From Gaiellasilicea sp031371615 (GTDB lineage: Bacteria > Actinomycetota > Thermoleophilia > Gaiellales > Gaiellaceae): DNA of 13,340 nt. The notes under the pieces were generated by a model. The model worked only from the letters and a program-made list of their open reading frames with translations. It did not search any database and had not been told where the DNA came from. Of the stretch, positions 1-7,290 are shown one piece after another (position 1 is the first letter of the stretch; each line of letters opens with the position of its first letter). The stretch covers positions 1 to 13,340 of the forward strand of contig JANMJY010000149.1 of assembly GCA_031371615.1 (NCBI GenBank), given 5' to 3'. A program made the translations under genes and the position numbers.

Positions 1-1
1 G

Positions 2-259
2 GGGAACAACAACACGAACTACTGCAACAAGGACTACGACGCGAAGGTCGACGAGGCGCGCAAGACGCCGGACAACGACGCCCGCTACAAGCTGTACGGC
101 GATGCGGAGAAGATCCTCTTCGGCGACAACGGCGACATGCCGCTGATCCCGATCTACTTCTACACGTTCCCCGGGCTCGAGAAGCTGTCCGTCAAGGACT
201 CGTTCGACTTCAACCTGCTGAGCCAGGTCGACCTGACCAAGGTCGTCGTCACCGGGTAG
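2..259 (+). CDS. Peptide ABC transporter solute-binding protein (3' end only)
   Basis: This is the last 85 codons of a gene that begins before the window, read in the frame ending with TAG at 257-259. The product would be an extracytoplasmic binding protein that captures di- or oligopeptides and delivers them to the permeases encoded downstream. The visible part starts with an N-rich stretch followed by NYCNKDYDAKVDEA. This matches the C-terminal lobe of family-5 binding proteins (SBP_bac_5), in which an 'NY.N..YD..vdeA' motif is common. It is followed by the usual 'A.kil..d..~PLIPIYFYT' segment, here DMPLIPIYFYTFPG. The signal peptide, lipobox and most of the ligand pocket lie outside the window, so peptide length and specificity cannot be judged. 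The permease genes follow in the same direction after an 89-nt gap that contains a strong hairpin. Confidence 0.88.
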   Translation, partial: GNNNTNYCNKDYDAKVDEARKTPDNDARYKLYGDAEKILFGDNGDMPLIPIYFYTFPGLEKLSVKDSFDFNLLSQVDLTKVVVTG

Positions 260-280
260 GCACGTTGGCACGAACCGCAC

Positions 281-316
281 AACGCGGACGGGGCTCGAGC
301 GAGCCCCGTCCGCGTT
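281..316 (+). promoter_or_regulatory. Perfect 16-bp stem-loop between binding-protein and permease genes
   Basis: Positions 281-296 are the exact reverse complement of 301-316, with a 4-nt loop GAGC at 297-300. There is no T-tract after it (CGTGAATACTC follows), so it is not a classical intrinsic terminator. In import operons such a hairpin often protects the binding-protein mRNA 3' end or partly attenuates transcription, so that binding protein exceeds permease; that role is inferred here. The right-arm end CCGCGTT (310-316) can also pair with AACGCGG at 328-334, just before the purine-rich segment that precedes dppB. Confidence 0.75.
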
Positions 317-348
317 CGTGAATACTCAACGCGGGTAGGTAGCAGACC

Positions 349-1275
349 ATGCTGAAGTTCATCGTCAGGCGTATCTTCTGGACGATCCCGGTGCTCCTGG
401 TCGTCATCTTCTTGACGTTCACGATGATGCGCCAGATCGGCGGCAACCCGTTCCGGCACTCGGAGCGCGCGGTCCCCGAGGCCGTGCAGCGGAACCTGGA
501 GCGGAAGTTCCACGTCGACAAGCCCTGGTACACGCAGTACGCGTACTACGTGAAGGGCGTGGCGACGCTCGATCTCGGGCCCTCGCTCGTGCTTCGGGGC
601 CAGACCGTGAACGACATCGTCAAGGAGCACTTCCCGAAGTCGATCGAGCTCGGCTTCTACGCGTTCCTCTTCGCGCTCGTCATCGGCGTGCCGCTGGGGA
701 TGATCGCGGCCCTTCGCCACAACACGGTCGTCGACTACTCGGCGATGTTCTTCTCCAACGTCTTCCACGCGCTCCCGAGCTTTCTCGTCGCAACGCTGCT
801 GATCTACTACGTGTCGCTGAAAGTCGGCGCCTTGCCGACGTCCGGCTGGTCGACCTGGCAACACAAGATCCTGCCTTCGGTCGCGCTCGGGTTCGGGCCG
901 ATGGCGCTCTTCGCGCGGCTCGTCCGCGGCACGATGCTCGAGACCTTGCAGCAGGACTACGTCCGCACGGCTCGCGCGAAGGGCCTCCGCTACCGGCGCG
1001 TCGTCGGCCTGCACGTCCTCCGGAACTCGCTGATCCCTGTGGTCACGGCCGCCGGTCCCCTCCTCGGCTACATCATCACCGGCTCGTTCGTGATCGAGCT
1101 GATCTTCAACATCCCGGGCATCGGCCAGTACTACGTCACCGCGGTCGGTGCGCGCGACTACTCGGTCGTGATGGGCCTGACCATCCTGCTCTCGGTGATC
1201 GTGGTCGTCGCCAACCTCTTCGTTGACATCCTCTACGGGATCCTCGACCCCCGCACTCGGGACGCTCGCACCTGA
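349..1275 (+). CDS. dppB: Dipeptide/oligopeptide ABC transporter permease, DppB/OppB type
   Basis: This 308-aa inner-membrane permease is one half of the translocation channel for peptides, and it pairs with the DppC-type protein encoded next. TM1 is at about residues 10-28 (MLKFIVRRIFWTIPVLLVV). A periplasmic segment with LERKFHVDKPWYTQY follows, as is usual for DppB, and a further five hydrophobic segments lie between about 100 and 295. The cytoplasmic EAA coupling loop is at about 203-230 (DYVRTARAKG...LHVLRNSLIP) and docks onto the ATPases. GSFVIELIFNIPGIGQ at 245-260 is a family hallmark. The length is normal. The ATG at 349 fits the canonical N-terminus; the preceding GGGTAGGT (333-340) is only a weak ribosome site. 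The stop codon shares one base with the next start. DppB versus OppB (or Gsi, Nik) cannot be resolved from the permease alone. Confidence 0.93.
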   Translation: MLKFIVRRIFWTIPVLLVVIFLTFTMMRQIGGNPFRHSERAVPEAVQRNLERKFHVDKPWYTQYAYYVKGVATLDLGPSLVLRGQTVNDIVKEHFPKSIELGFYAFLFALVIGVPLGMIAALRHNTVVDYSAMFFSNVFHALPSFLVATLLIYYVSLKVGALPTSGWSTWQHKILPSVALGFGPMALFARLVRGTMLETLQQDYVRTARAKGLRYRRVVGLHVLRNSLIPVVTAAGPLLGYIITGSFVIELIFNIPGIGQYYVTAVGARDYSVVMGLTILLSVIVVVANLFVDILYGILDPRTRDART

Positions 1276-2207
1276 TGGTCTCCAACCCGACAGACATCCG
1301 CGAGGAAGGCATCGCCGTCGAGCCCGGCGCGTCGCCGGCATCCGGCGCGCCGATCCGGCAGTCGAATCTCTGGAAGGACGCCTGGCGGCGTTACCTCCGC
1401 AACAAGGGTGCCGTCGTTGCGGGCGCGGTCTTCGTGCTCGTCCTGCTCTACTGCCTCGTCTGGCCGTTCGTCTCGCCGTACAGCGGCAACGAGCTCGACT
1501 TCACGATCGCCAAGCAAGACCCAAGCCTCTCGCATCTGCTGGGCACCGACAAATTTGGCCGTGACATCTTCACGCGGACGGCTGAGGGCGGGCGCGTCTC
1601 GATCCTGATCGGCTTCGGTGCGACGATCGCGATCCTGCTGATCGGGGTCGTCTACGGCTCGATCTCGGGGTTCGTCGGCGGGCGCCTCGACAACGGCCTC
1701 ATGCGCTTCCTCGATGCCCTCTACGGCCTGCCCTACCTGCCGTTCGCGATCATCACGCTCGCGATCATCGGCCGGGCGGACATGTGGACGATGATGATCG
1801 CACTCTCGATCGCGAGCTGGTTCACGACCGCCCGCATCGTGCGCGGGCAGGTGCTGACGCTGAAGGAGAACGACTACGTGCGCGCGGCCAAGGCCGTGGG
1901 GGCGCGCTGGAATCGCATTCTGGTCAGGCACATCCTGCCGAACACGCTCGGCGTCCTGATCATCGCCATCTTCCTTGAGTTGCCTGCGGTCATCCTGGGC
2001 GAGGCCTTCCTTTCGTTCATCGGCCTCGGGATCAGCCCGCCGGATGCCTCGTGGGGCGCGATGGCGCAGGAGGGCCGCACGACCTACCGCACCCATCCGA
2101 TCGAGATCGTCGTCCCGTCGGTCGCGATCGCGTCGCTCGTCCTGTGTGCGAACTTCATCGCCGACGGGCTTCGCGACGCGCTCGACCCGAGGACGAGGGA
2201 GACGTAG
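1275..2207 (+). CDS. dppC: Dipeptide/oligopeptide ABC transporter permease, DppC/OppC type
   Basis: This 310-aa permease is the second channel half. A cytosolic N-terminal tail of about 44 residues precedes TM1 (about 45-66), which fits the OppC N-terminal domain. HLLGTDKFGRDIFTR at 87-101 is the family's characteristic periplasmic motif. The EAA loop is at about 200-227 (DYVRAAKAVGARWNRILVRH), and EAFLSFIGLGISPPDASWG at 243-261 is the typical DppC signature. The protein ends LDPRTRET, echoing the LDPRTRDART end of the preceding permease, as is common for this pair. The start is ATG at 1275-1277, overlapping the dppB stop by one base (TGATG) with no strong ribosome site, so translation is probably coupled. 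Specificity beyond peptides or related solutes is not visible. Confidence 0.93.
   Translation: MVSNPTDIREEGIAVEPGASPASGAPIRQSNLWKDAWRRYLRNKGAVVAGAVFVLVLLYCLVWPFVSPYSGNELDFTIAKQDPSLSHLLGTDKFGRDIFTRTAEGGRVSILIGFGATIAILLIGVVYGSISGFVGGRLDNGLMRFLDALYGLPYLPFAIITLAIIGRADMWTMMIALSIASWFTTARIVRGQVLTLKENDYVRAAKAVGARWNRILVRHILPNTLGVLIIAIFLELPAVILGEAFLSFIGLGISPPDASWGAMAQEGRTTYRTHPIEIVVPSVAIASLVLCANFIADGLRDALDPRTRET
2196..2201 (+). promoter_or_regulatory. Ribosome binding site supporting the GTG start of dppD
   Basis: AGGGAG lies 5 nt before the GTG at 2207. It decides for this start over the more upstream GTG at 2051, which would place 52 implausible residues inside the dppC gene. Confidence 0.7.
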
Positions 2208-3211
2208 TGGCTCTCCTCGAGGTCGACGACCTGCGCACGCACTTCTTTACCCGCGAGGGCACGGTCCGCGCCGTCGACGGCATCAGCTTCGCGGTCGAGA
2301 AGGGAAAGACGCTCGGGATCGTGGGCGAGTCCGGCTGCGGCAAGTCGGTCACCGCGCTTTCGATCATGGGCCTGATCCCGAAGCCACCCGCAAAGATCGT
2401 CACCGGCTCGGTGCTCTACGAGGGCAACGACCTGACGAAGCTCTCCGAGCACGAGCTCGAGGACGTGCGCGGCCGCGAGATCGCGATGATCTTCCAGGAC
2501 CCGATGACCTCCCTCAATCCGACGCTGACCATCGGGACGCAGATCACCGAGACGATCCGGCGGCACTATGACGTGCCGCAGGCGCAGGCGAACAAGAAGG
2601 CGGTCGAGCTGCTCGAGGAGGTGCAGATCCCGCGCGCCGGTGAGCGCCTCAAGGACTACCCACACCGTTTCTCGGGCGGCATGCGCCAGCGGGTGATGAT
2701 CGCGATCGCGCTCTCCTGCGACCCCAAGCTCCTGATCGCCGACGAGCCGACGACGGCGCTCGACGTGACCGTGCAGGCCTCGGTGCTCGACCTGCTCGAC
2801 GACCTGAGGCACGAGCATGACATGGCGATGATCATCATCACCCACGACATGGGTGTCGTCGCCGAGGCGGCCGACGACATCATCGTCATGTACGCCGGCC
2901 AGATCGTCGAGCAGGCCTCGACGCTCGACCTCTTCGACAACCCGGAGCATCCGTACACCGAGGCGCTGCTCGGCGCCCTGCCGCAACTCGAGGGCTCGGG
3001 GATCCGCCAGGGTCGACTGACAGCGATTCCCGGTCGCCCGCCCGACCTGATCGACCCGCCCTCGGCGTGCCGCTTCGGGCCTCGCTGCCCGTACGCGGGC
3101 GGCGACTCGTGCACCGACGAGATGCCCGAGCTGCGCGAGCTCCGCAAGGGCCACTGGGTGCGATCGGCCCATCCGGCGAGCGAACGGGTGCGCACGGAGG
3201 TACCTGCGTGA
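2207..3211 (+). CDS. dppD: Peptide ABC transporter ATP-binding protein, DppD/OppD type
   Basis: This 334-aa cytoplasmic ATPase powers peptide import together with the DppF-type subunit. Walker A is GESGCGKS at 40-47, the Q-loop glutamine is Q97 in IFQDPMTSLNP, the ABC signature is SGGMRQR at 156-162, Walker B is LLIADEP ending at E180-P181, and the switch histidine is H213 in ITHD. The C-terminal oligo_HPY region (HPYTEALLGALP, then IPGRPPDL) is present, with cysteines 288, 294 and 302 (CRFGPRCPY...C). In many OppD/DppD proteins a fourth cysteine completes an Fe-S-type site; here the equivalent position is Ala321 (VRSAHP). The start is GTG at 2207, one base overlapping the dppC stop, with AGGGAG upstream. 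Its stop overlaps the next start by 4 nt (GTGA). Confidence 0.94.
   Translation: MALLEVDDLRTHFFTREGTVRAVDGISFAVEKGKTLGIVGESGCGKSVTALSIMGLIPKPPAKIVTGSVLYEGNDLTKLSEHELEDVRGREIAMIFQDPMTSLNPTLTIGTQITETIRRHYDVPQAQANKKAVELLEEVQIPRAGERLKDYPHRFSGGMRQRVMIAIALSCDPKLLIADEPTTALDVTVQASVLDLLDDLRHEHDMAMIIITHDMGVVAEAADDIIVMYAGQIVEQASTLDLFDNPEHPYTEALLGALPQLEGSGIRQGRLTAIPGRPPDLIDPPSACRFGPRCPYAGGDSCTDEMPELRELRKGHWVRSAHPASERVRTEVPA
3196..3201 (+). promoter_or_regulatory. Ribosome binding site supporting the GTG start of dppF
   Basis: GGAGGT sits 6 nt before GTG at 3208. It lies within the last codons of dppD, so initiation probably follows termination of dppD. It rejects an upstream in-frame start at 3067. Confidence 0.78.
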
Positions 3212-4062
3212 CTGCCCTGCTCGAGGTCAAGAACCTCGTCAAGCGCTTCCCCATCCGCGCGGGGCTGCTGATCGAGCGCACCGTCGGTGAGATCGCCGCT
3301 GTCAACGACGTCAGCTTCGAGATCGAGTCCGGGGAGACGCTGGGCCTCGTCGGCGAGTCGGGCTCCGGCAAGTCGACGACGGGCTACTGCGTGCTTCAGC
3401 TCGTGAAGCCGACCTCCGGCTCGGTCAAGTTCGAAGGCAAGGAGCTGATCAACCTCGGCCGCGAGGAGCTGCGCCGGATGCGCCGCGAGATGCAGATCGT
3501 CTTCCAGGACCCGTACTCCTCGCTCGATCCGCGCATGACGGTCGGCGACATCGTCGGGGAGCCGCTGATCGTGCACGGGATCGGCACCCGCAAGGACCGC
3601 GGCATCCGGATCCGGGAGCTGCTCGACGTCGTCGGGTTCAACCCGAGCTTCACGAATCGCTACCCGCACGAGTTCTCGGGCGGGCAGCGCCAGCGAATCG
3701 GAATCGCCCGCGCGCTCGCGCTCTCCCCGAAGCTGATCGTCTGCGACGAGCCGGTGTCTGCGCTCGACGTGTCGATTCAGGCTCAGATCCTGAACCTGCT
3801 GAAGGACCTGCAGCGGGACTTCGGGCTGACCTATCTCTTCATCGCCCACGATCTCGCAGTCGTGCGCTCGATGAGCGACCGGATCGCGGTCATGAACAAG
3901 GGCCAGCTGGTCGAGATCGGGCCGGCCGAGCAGGTCTACACGAGCCCGCAGCACGACTACACGAAGGCGCTCCTCTCCGCGGTGCCGATCCCGGATCCCC
4001 GCGCGATGAAGGAACGCAAGGCCGCACGCCGCAAGCTGCGGCACGCCCTCGCCGAAGGCTGA
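3208..4062 (+). CDS. dppF: Peptide ABC transporter ATP-binding protein, DppF/OppF type (short C-terminus)
   Basis: This 284-aa second ATPase of the importer probably forms a heterodimer with DppD. The N-terminus LLEVKNLVKRFPIRAGLL is typical of DppF/OppF. Walker A is GESGSGKS at 49-56, the Q-loop is VFQDPYSSLDPRMTV with Q100, the signature is SGGQRQR at 157-163, Walker B is LIVCDEP with E181, and the switch histidine is H214 in IAHD. The protein ends soon after HDYTKALLSAVP with a basic tail (RKAARRKLRHALAEG). It lacks the usual C-terminal extension with IPG.P and a cysteine cluster, so it is some 40 residues shorter than most OppF/DppF proteins. All catalytic motifs are intact, so it should be active. 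It overlaps dppD by 4 nt and is the last gene of the operon. Confidence 0.93.
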   Translation: MTALLEVKNLVKRFPIRAGLLIERTVGEIAAVNDVSFEIESGETLGLVGESGSGKSTTGYCVLQLVKPTSGSVKFEGKELINLGREELRRMRREMQIVFQDPYSSLDPRMTVGDIVGEPLIVHGIGTRKDRGIRIRELLDVVGFNPSFTNRYPHEFSGGQRQRIGIARALALSPKLIVCDEPVSALDVSIQAQILNLLKDLQRDFGLTYLFIAHDLAVVRSMSDRIAVMNKGQLVEIGPAEQVYTSPQHDYTKALLSAVPIPDPRAMKERKAARRKLRHALAEG

Positions 4063-4068
4063 CGGCAT

Positions 4069-4082
4069 CCCCCGAACGGGGG
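4069..4082 (+). terminator. Short GC hairpin after dppF, possible operon terminator
   Basis: CCCCC (4069-4073), loop GAAC and GGGGG (4078-4082) form a 5-bp all-GC stem 6 nt after the dppF stop. No T-run follows. It is the only candidate terminator in the 55-nt gap to the next gene and is weak. Confidence 0.3.
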
Positions 4083-4117
4083 TCGGAGCGAGTGTGGAAG
4101 CGCACGATGCCTGAACC

Positions 4118-6133
4118 GTGGCTTCCACCCGCGCACGGCATGCGGCAGTCGGCGCTCTCGTCGTCGTCGTCGTCTGGCTCGCGTTCTACGCGGTGTGGCT
4201 CTGGCGTGCTCCCGGCGACGCGCGCGACCAACTCGTCTTCAGCGATACCGCGTACCTGGTGCCGCTCGTCGCCGCGACGCTGCTGAGCGGCTGGGCGGCG
4301 ACCCAGGTACCGCGAGCACTGCGCGGCTTCTGGGTCCTGGTCGGACTCGGCTGCGCGTCCTGGACGGCGGGAGAGGTGCTCTGGGGTGTCCGCGAGCTCG
4401 GCACCGGCTCCGTGCCGTTTCCGTGGTGGACCGACGTCGGCTACCTCGGCTTCTACGGATTCGCGCTCGTCGCGCTCCTCTTCTTCTTCCGGCCGTCGTT
4501 CCGCCTCGCCGGCAGCGAGGCCGTTCTCGACGGGGCCCTCGCGATCGCCTCGATCGCGCTGCTCTGGTGGTGGCTCGTTCTCCGCCAGGTGGACGTCGCG
4601 GCCGACTTGCGCTCGCTCGTCGCGCTCAGCTACCCGATGCTCGATCTCGTCCTGCTCTGCGTCGTCGCTCTGACTCCCCTCGTGGCGGCCAGGCGTGGGA
4701 CGCTTGCCGGCTGGCTCGTCGCCTCCGGCATCGCCGCCGGAGGCATCTCGGACGGTCTGTACACGCGCCTCGCGCTTCACGACGAGTACTCGACCGGAAC
4801 GTGGATCGACCTCGGCTGGCAGGTGCAGGGGTGCCTGATCTCGCTGGCGGCGTTGACGGCGGCTCTCGCGCTCGGCCGCAAGCCTGACTGGGCCCAGCGA
4901 CGGTCGCCGTACCGGGTGCGGACGGGGGTGAGCATGACCGCGGCGCTCGTCGTCGTGCTGGCCGTGCTCGTCGTCGACGGCAGCAGCGGCACGCTCTCCC
5001 GGGACTCCGTCGTGTTCGTGTGCTTCGTTGCGGCGCTGTTGACGGCCCGAGGCTGGCTGCTGCTGCTCACGGCCGCCCGGCAGTCGGCTCGACGCGATCC
5101 GGTGACCGGCGTCTACGACGAGGCACACCTGCACGACCAGCTCAGGCGGCTTGCAGCCGCCGCCCGTCAGTACGACGAGCCCTTCGCCCTCGTGCTGCTC
5201 CGCACGCCACGCCGCGGCGCAGCGGAGGCGCTCCGGAAGATCGTCGGCACGGCGCGTGAGCTGGACCTGGTCGCGCGACTCGCGGACGGCCGGCTCGCCG
5301 TCGTGCTGCTGCGCACGGGCGAGGAAGGCGCTTCGGAGGCCGCTGAGCGGCTGCGTGCCGGCGCGGGAGGAATGGTCGCAGCCGGTGTCGCCGTCTGGCG
5401 GCCGGGTGACACGGCGGCCGACGTCATCGCCGCCGCCGAGCGGCTGCTCCTGGCCTCGATGCGGCTCGGCGGCAGCCACACCCGGGGCCCGGAGGCCGAC
5501 GTGCTCGTCGAGGGCGGTCCCCAGCTGAGCGTCACGGCGCTCCTCCAACTCATTCGGCTCGTTGGAGCCGTCGACGCGCGCTACCGGGTCGCCTCGGCGC
5601 ATTCGATGAAGGTCGCCGGCCTCGCCCGTGACCTGGCACTCGAGCTTCAGCTCGAGCCGGATGCGGTCGCAGCCTCGTACCTCGGCGGGTTGCTGCATGC
5701 GCTCGGCACGCTCGAGCTCGACGACGGCCGGCTGCATCCGCACAGCGTCTTCGCGACGCTCGACGTGAAAGTCGAGCTCCGGCACGGCTCGCGTGGAGCG
5801 GAGCTCATCCGCCGGATTCCGTGTGCAGCGCACGTTGCGCCCCTGGTGGCCGCGTACGAGGAGTTCTGGGACGGCACAGGACCGCGGCGCCTGCGCGGTG
5901 AGTCGATTCCGTTCGAGGCCCGCGTGATTGCCGTGGCCAACGCGATCACGACGATGACCGAGCCCGGGGGAGAGGCGCTCCCGCTGACCTCGGCGCTCTC
6001 GGAGATCTGGCGGCTCGCAGGCGGGCGTTACGACCCGGAGGTGGTCAGCGCGCTCTTCCGGCTCGTCCGGGACGGGCGGATCGCCGACGCACTCGAGGAA
6101 GCGCGGCGCAGCGCCGAGGTCGTTCAGGCCTAG
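4118..6133 (+). CDS. Membrane protein with degenerate GGDEF and degenerate HD-GYP domains
   Basis: This 671-aa protein has roughly ten hydrophobic segments between residues 10 and 318. They include PWWTDVGYLGFYGFALVAL and SYPMLDLVLL, the arrangement seen in the membrane sensor region of many actinobacterial GGDEF proteins. After it, RRDPVTGVYDE (325-335) is the DPLTGL.NR-like entry to a GGDEF fold, but the active-site loop reads LADGRLAVVL (388-397), with no GG(D/E)EF. Residues about 490-650 align with HD-GYP: AHSMKVAGLA, LLHALGTLELDD, RHGSRGAELI, WDGTGPRRLRGESIPFEARV, VANAITTM and AGGRYDPEVV. The HD pair is HA, GYP is GPR, HHE is YEE, and VADA(Y/F)D is VANAIT. Both domains therefore look non-catalytic, and a c-di-GMP sensing or scaffolding role is inference. 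The start is GTG 4118, because an in-frame stop at 4112-4114 excludes anything further upstream. No clear ribosome site is seen. Confidence 0.85.
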   Translation: MASTRARHAAVGALVVVVVWLAFYAVWLWRAPGDARDQLVFSDTAYLVPLVAATLLSGWAATQVPRALRGFWVLVGLGCASWTAGEVLWGVRELGTGSVPFPWWTDVGYLGFYGFALVALLFFFRPSFRLAGSEAVLDGALAIASIALLWWWLVLRQVDVAADLRSLVALSYPMLDLVLLCVVALTPLVAARRGTLAGWLVASGIAAGGISDGLYTRLALHDEYSTGTWIDLGWQVQGCLISLAALTAALALGRKPDWAQRRSPYRVRTGVSMTAALVVVLAVLVVDGSSGTLSRDSVVFVCFVAALLTARGWLLLLTAARQSARRDPVTGVYDEAHLHDQLRRLAAAARQYDEPFALVLLRTPRRGAAEALRKIVGTARELDLVARLADGRLAVVLLRTGEEGASEAAERLRAGAGGMVAAGVAVWRPGDTAADVIAAAERLLLASMRLGGSHTRGPEADVLVEGGPQLSVTALLQLIRLVGAVDARYRVASAHSMKVAGLARDLALELQLEPDAVAASYLGGLLHALGTLELDDGRLHPHSVFATLDVKVELRHGSRGAELIRRIPCAAHVAPLVAAYEEFWDGTGPRRLRGESIPFEARVIAVANAITTMTEPGGEALPLTSALSEIWRLAGGRYDPEVVSALFRLVRDGRIADALEEARRSAEVVQA

Positions 6134-7263
6134 AGCCCCAGGTGTTTGGCGATGACCATGCGCTGCACCTCGTTCGTGCCCTCGCCGATCTCGAGGATCT
6201 TCTGGTCGCGATAGAGCCGTGAGATCGCGTACTCGTCCATGAATCCGTACCCGCCGTGGATCTGGAGGGCCCAGTTCGCGGCCCGGTTCGAGAGCTCGCC
6301 GGTGTAGAGCTTCGCCATTGCGGCCTCCCGCGCGAACGGGCGGTCCTGATCCTTCAGCCACGCCGCCTTGATCACGAGTGCCCGGCCGGCCTCGATCTCG
6401 GTCGCCATGTCCGCGAGCTTGAACTGGATCGCCTGGAAGCGCGAGATCGGCTTGCCGAATTGCTCGCGTTCCTGGGCGTACTCGAACGCCAGATCGTAGG
6501 CTCCCTGCGCGAGCCCGACGCCCATGGCCGCCACCGAGATCCGGCCGCCGTCGAGGATCGTGAGGAACTGCTGGAAACCCTGGCCGCGGGGGCCGAGCAG
6601 ATTGCCCTCCGGGACGGCGCAATCGCGGAAGGAGAGCTCGCGCGTGTCGGAGGCCTTCCAGCCGAGCTTCTTCAGCGGCGCCGAGACCTCATAGCCGGAT
6701 GTTCCGTTCTCGACGACGATGTTCGAGATCTCGCCCTCGCCGGTACGGGCGGTCAAGGTCACGCCCCAGGTGACGTCGGTGCCGGCGTTCGTAATGAACA
6801 TCTTCGAGCCGTTCACAATCCAGCTTCCGTCACGTAGCTCTGCGGTCGTGAGGGTGTTGCCCGCGTCGGAGCCGGCGCCCGGCTCCGTCAGTCCGAAGGC
6901 CGCAAGCTTGCGGCCGGACGCCAGGTCGGGAAGCCACTCCCGCTTCTGCTCCTCGGAGCCGAAGAGGTAGACCGGCATCGTCCCGAGCGAGGTGTGAGCC
7001 GCGACCGTGATCGCGACGGACGAGTCGATCCGCGTCAGCTCCTCGATCGCGAGCGCGTAGGAGACCGTGTCACCGCCGGCGCCGCCGTACTCCTCGGCGA
7101 TCGGCAGGCCCATCATCCCGAGCTCGCCGAGCTCGGCGACGAGCTCGTACGGAAAGCGCGACTCGCGGTCGAGCTCCTCCGCCACCGGAGCGACCTTCTC
7201 GCGCGCGAACTCGCGCACGGTGTCGCGGACGAGCTGCTGCTCCTGGGTCAGGTCGAGGTCCAT
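6130..7263 (-). CDS. Acyl-CoA dehydrogenase (Glu at the MCAD/SCAD catalytic position)
   Basis: This 377-aa FAD flavoprotein oxidises an acyl-CoA to the 2-enoyl-CoA and passes electrons to ETF. In order it shows an N-terminal helical domain (LTQEQQLVRDTVREFAREKV), the middle-domain signature FGLTEPGAGSDAG (123-135), KKLGWKASDTREL, the FAD-binding YAQEREQFGKPIS (262-274) and QIHGGYGFMDEYAISRLYRD (334-353). The catalytic base is Glu361 in IGEGTNEVQR, as in SCAD/MCAD and short branched-chain enzymes. The isovaleryl-CoA/long-chain type has its Glu on helix G, and the equivalent here is Gly240 (LDGGRIS). Strict isovaleryl-CoA dehydrogenase is thus unlikely. The start is ATG at 7263-7261; longer readings run into the divergent SCP2 gene. 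The length is normal. The stop codon overlaps that of the preceding plus-strand gene at CTAG (6130-6133). Confidence 0.93.
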   Translation of the reverse strand: MDLDLTQEQQLVRDTVREFAREKVAPVAEELDRESRFPYELVAELGELGMMGLPIAEEYGGAGGDTVSYALAIEELTRIDSSVAITVAAHTSLGTMPVYLFGSEEQKREWLPDLASGRKLAAFGLTEPGAGSDAGNTLTTAELRDGSWIVNGSKMFITNAGTDVTWGVTLTARTGEGEISNIVVENGTSGYEVSAPLKKLGWKASDTRELSFRDCAVPEGNLLGPRGQGFQQFLTILDGGRISVAAMGVGLAQGAYDLAFEYAQEREQFGKPISRFQAIQFKLADMATEIEAGRALVIKAAWLKDQDRPFAREAAMAKLYTGELSNRAANWALQIHGGYGFMDEYAISRLYRDQKILEIGEGTNEVQRMVIAKHLGL

Positions 7264-7273
7264 GCGCCGCCGG

Positions 7274-7279
7274 ATGCTA
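7274..7279 (-). promoter_or_regulatory. Candidate -10 element for the acyl-CoA dehydrogenase gene
   Basis: Read on the minus strand this is TAGCAT, matching TANNNT, and it ends 10 nt before the ATG. No Shine-Dalgarno sequence lies between, so the mRNA may be leaderless or nearly so. No clear -35 is visible. Confidence 0.4.
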
Positions 7280-7287
7280 CCGGGTAG
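7277..7287. promoter_or_regulatory. Small palindrome in the divergent acyl-CoA dehydrogenase/SCP2 promoter region
   Basis: CTACC-G-GGTAG is a perfect 5+1+5 palindrome. It is flanked by a second pair of arms, GCGCCG (7264-7269) and CGGCGC (7291-7296). It overlaps both candidate -10 hexamers, so it is well placed as an operator or as shared promoter DNA. No regulator gene is adjacent. Confidence 0.35.
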
Positions 7288-7290
7288 ATT
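7285..7290 (+). promoter_or_regulatory. Candidate -10 element for the SCP2 gene
   Basis: TAGATT fits TANNNT and lies 33 nt before the ATG at 7324. That leaves room for a short leader carrying the AAGGAG ribosome site. No -35 match is evident. Confidence 0.35.

Noticed and set aside
160..1341. Minus-strand open frame of 393 codons opposite dppB
   Set aside because: Low-complexity charged composition and no family resemblance; dppB on the other strand has all its motifs.
4160..4174. Five GTC trinucleotide repeats
   Set aside because: They encode the valine run of the first membrane segment; this is ordinary codon bias rather than a functional repeat.
3890..6622. Very long minus-strand open frame (910 codons) opposite dppF, the HD-GYP-like gene and the acyl-CoA dehydrogenase gene
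   Set aside because: It is rich in Arg, Asp, Glu, Pro and Gly with no recognisable motif. It is the shadow expected opposite high-GC genes with clear domains.
6130..7263. Assignment of the acyl-CoA dehydrogenase as isovaleryl-CoA dehydrogenase to complete a leucine pathway
   Set aside because: The helix-G glutamate typical of isovaleryl-CoA dehydrogenase is Gly240 here, and Glu361 occupies the SCAD/MCAD position.
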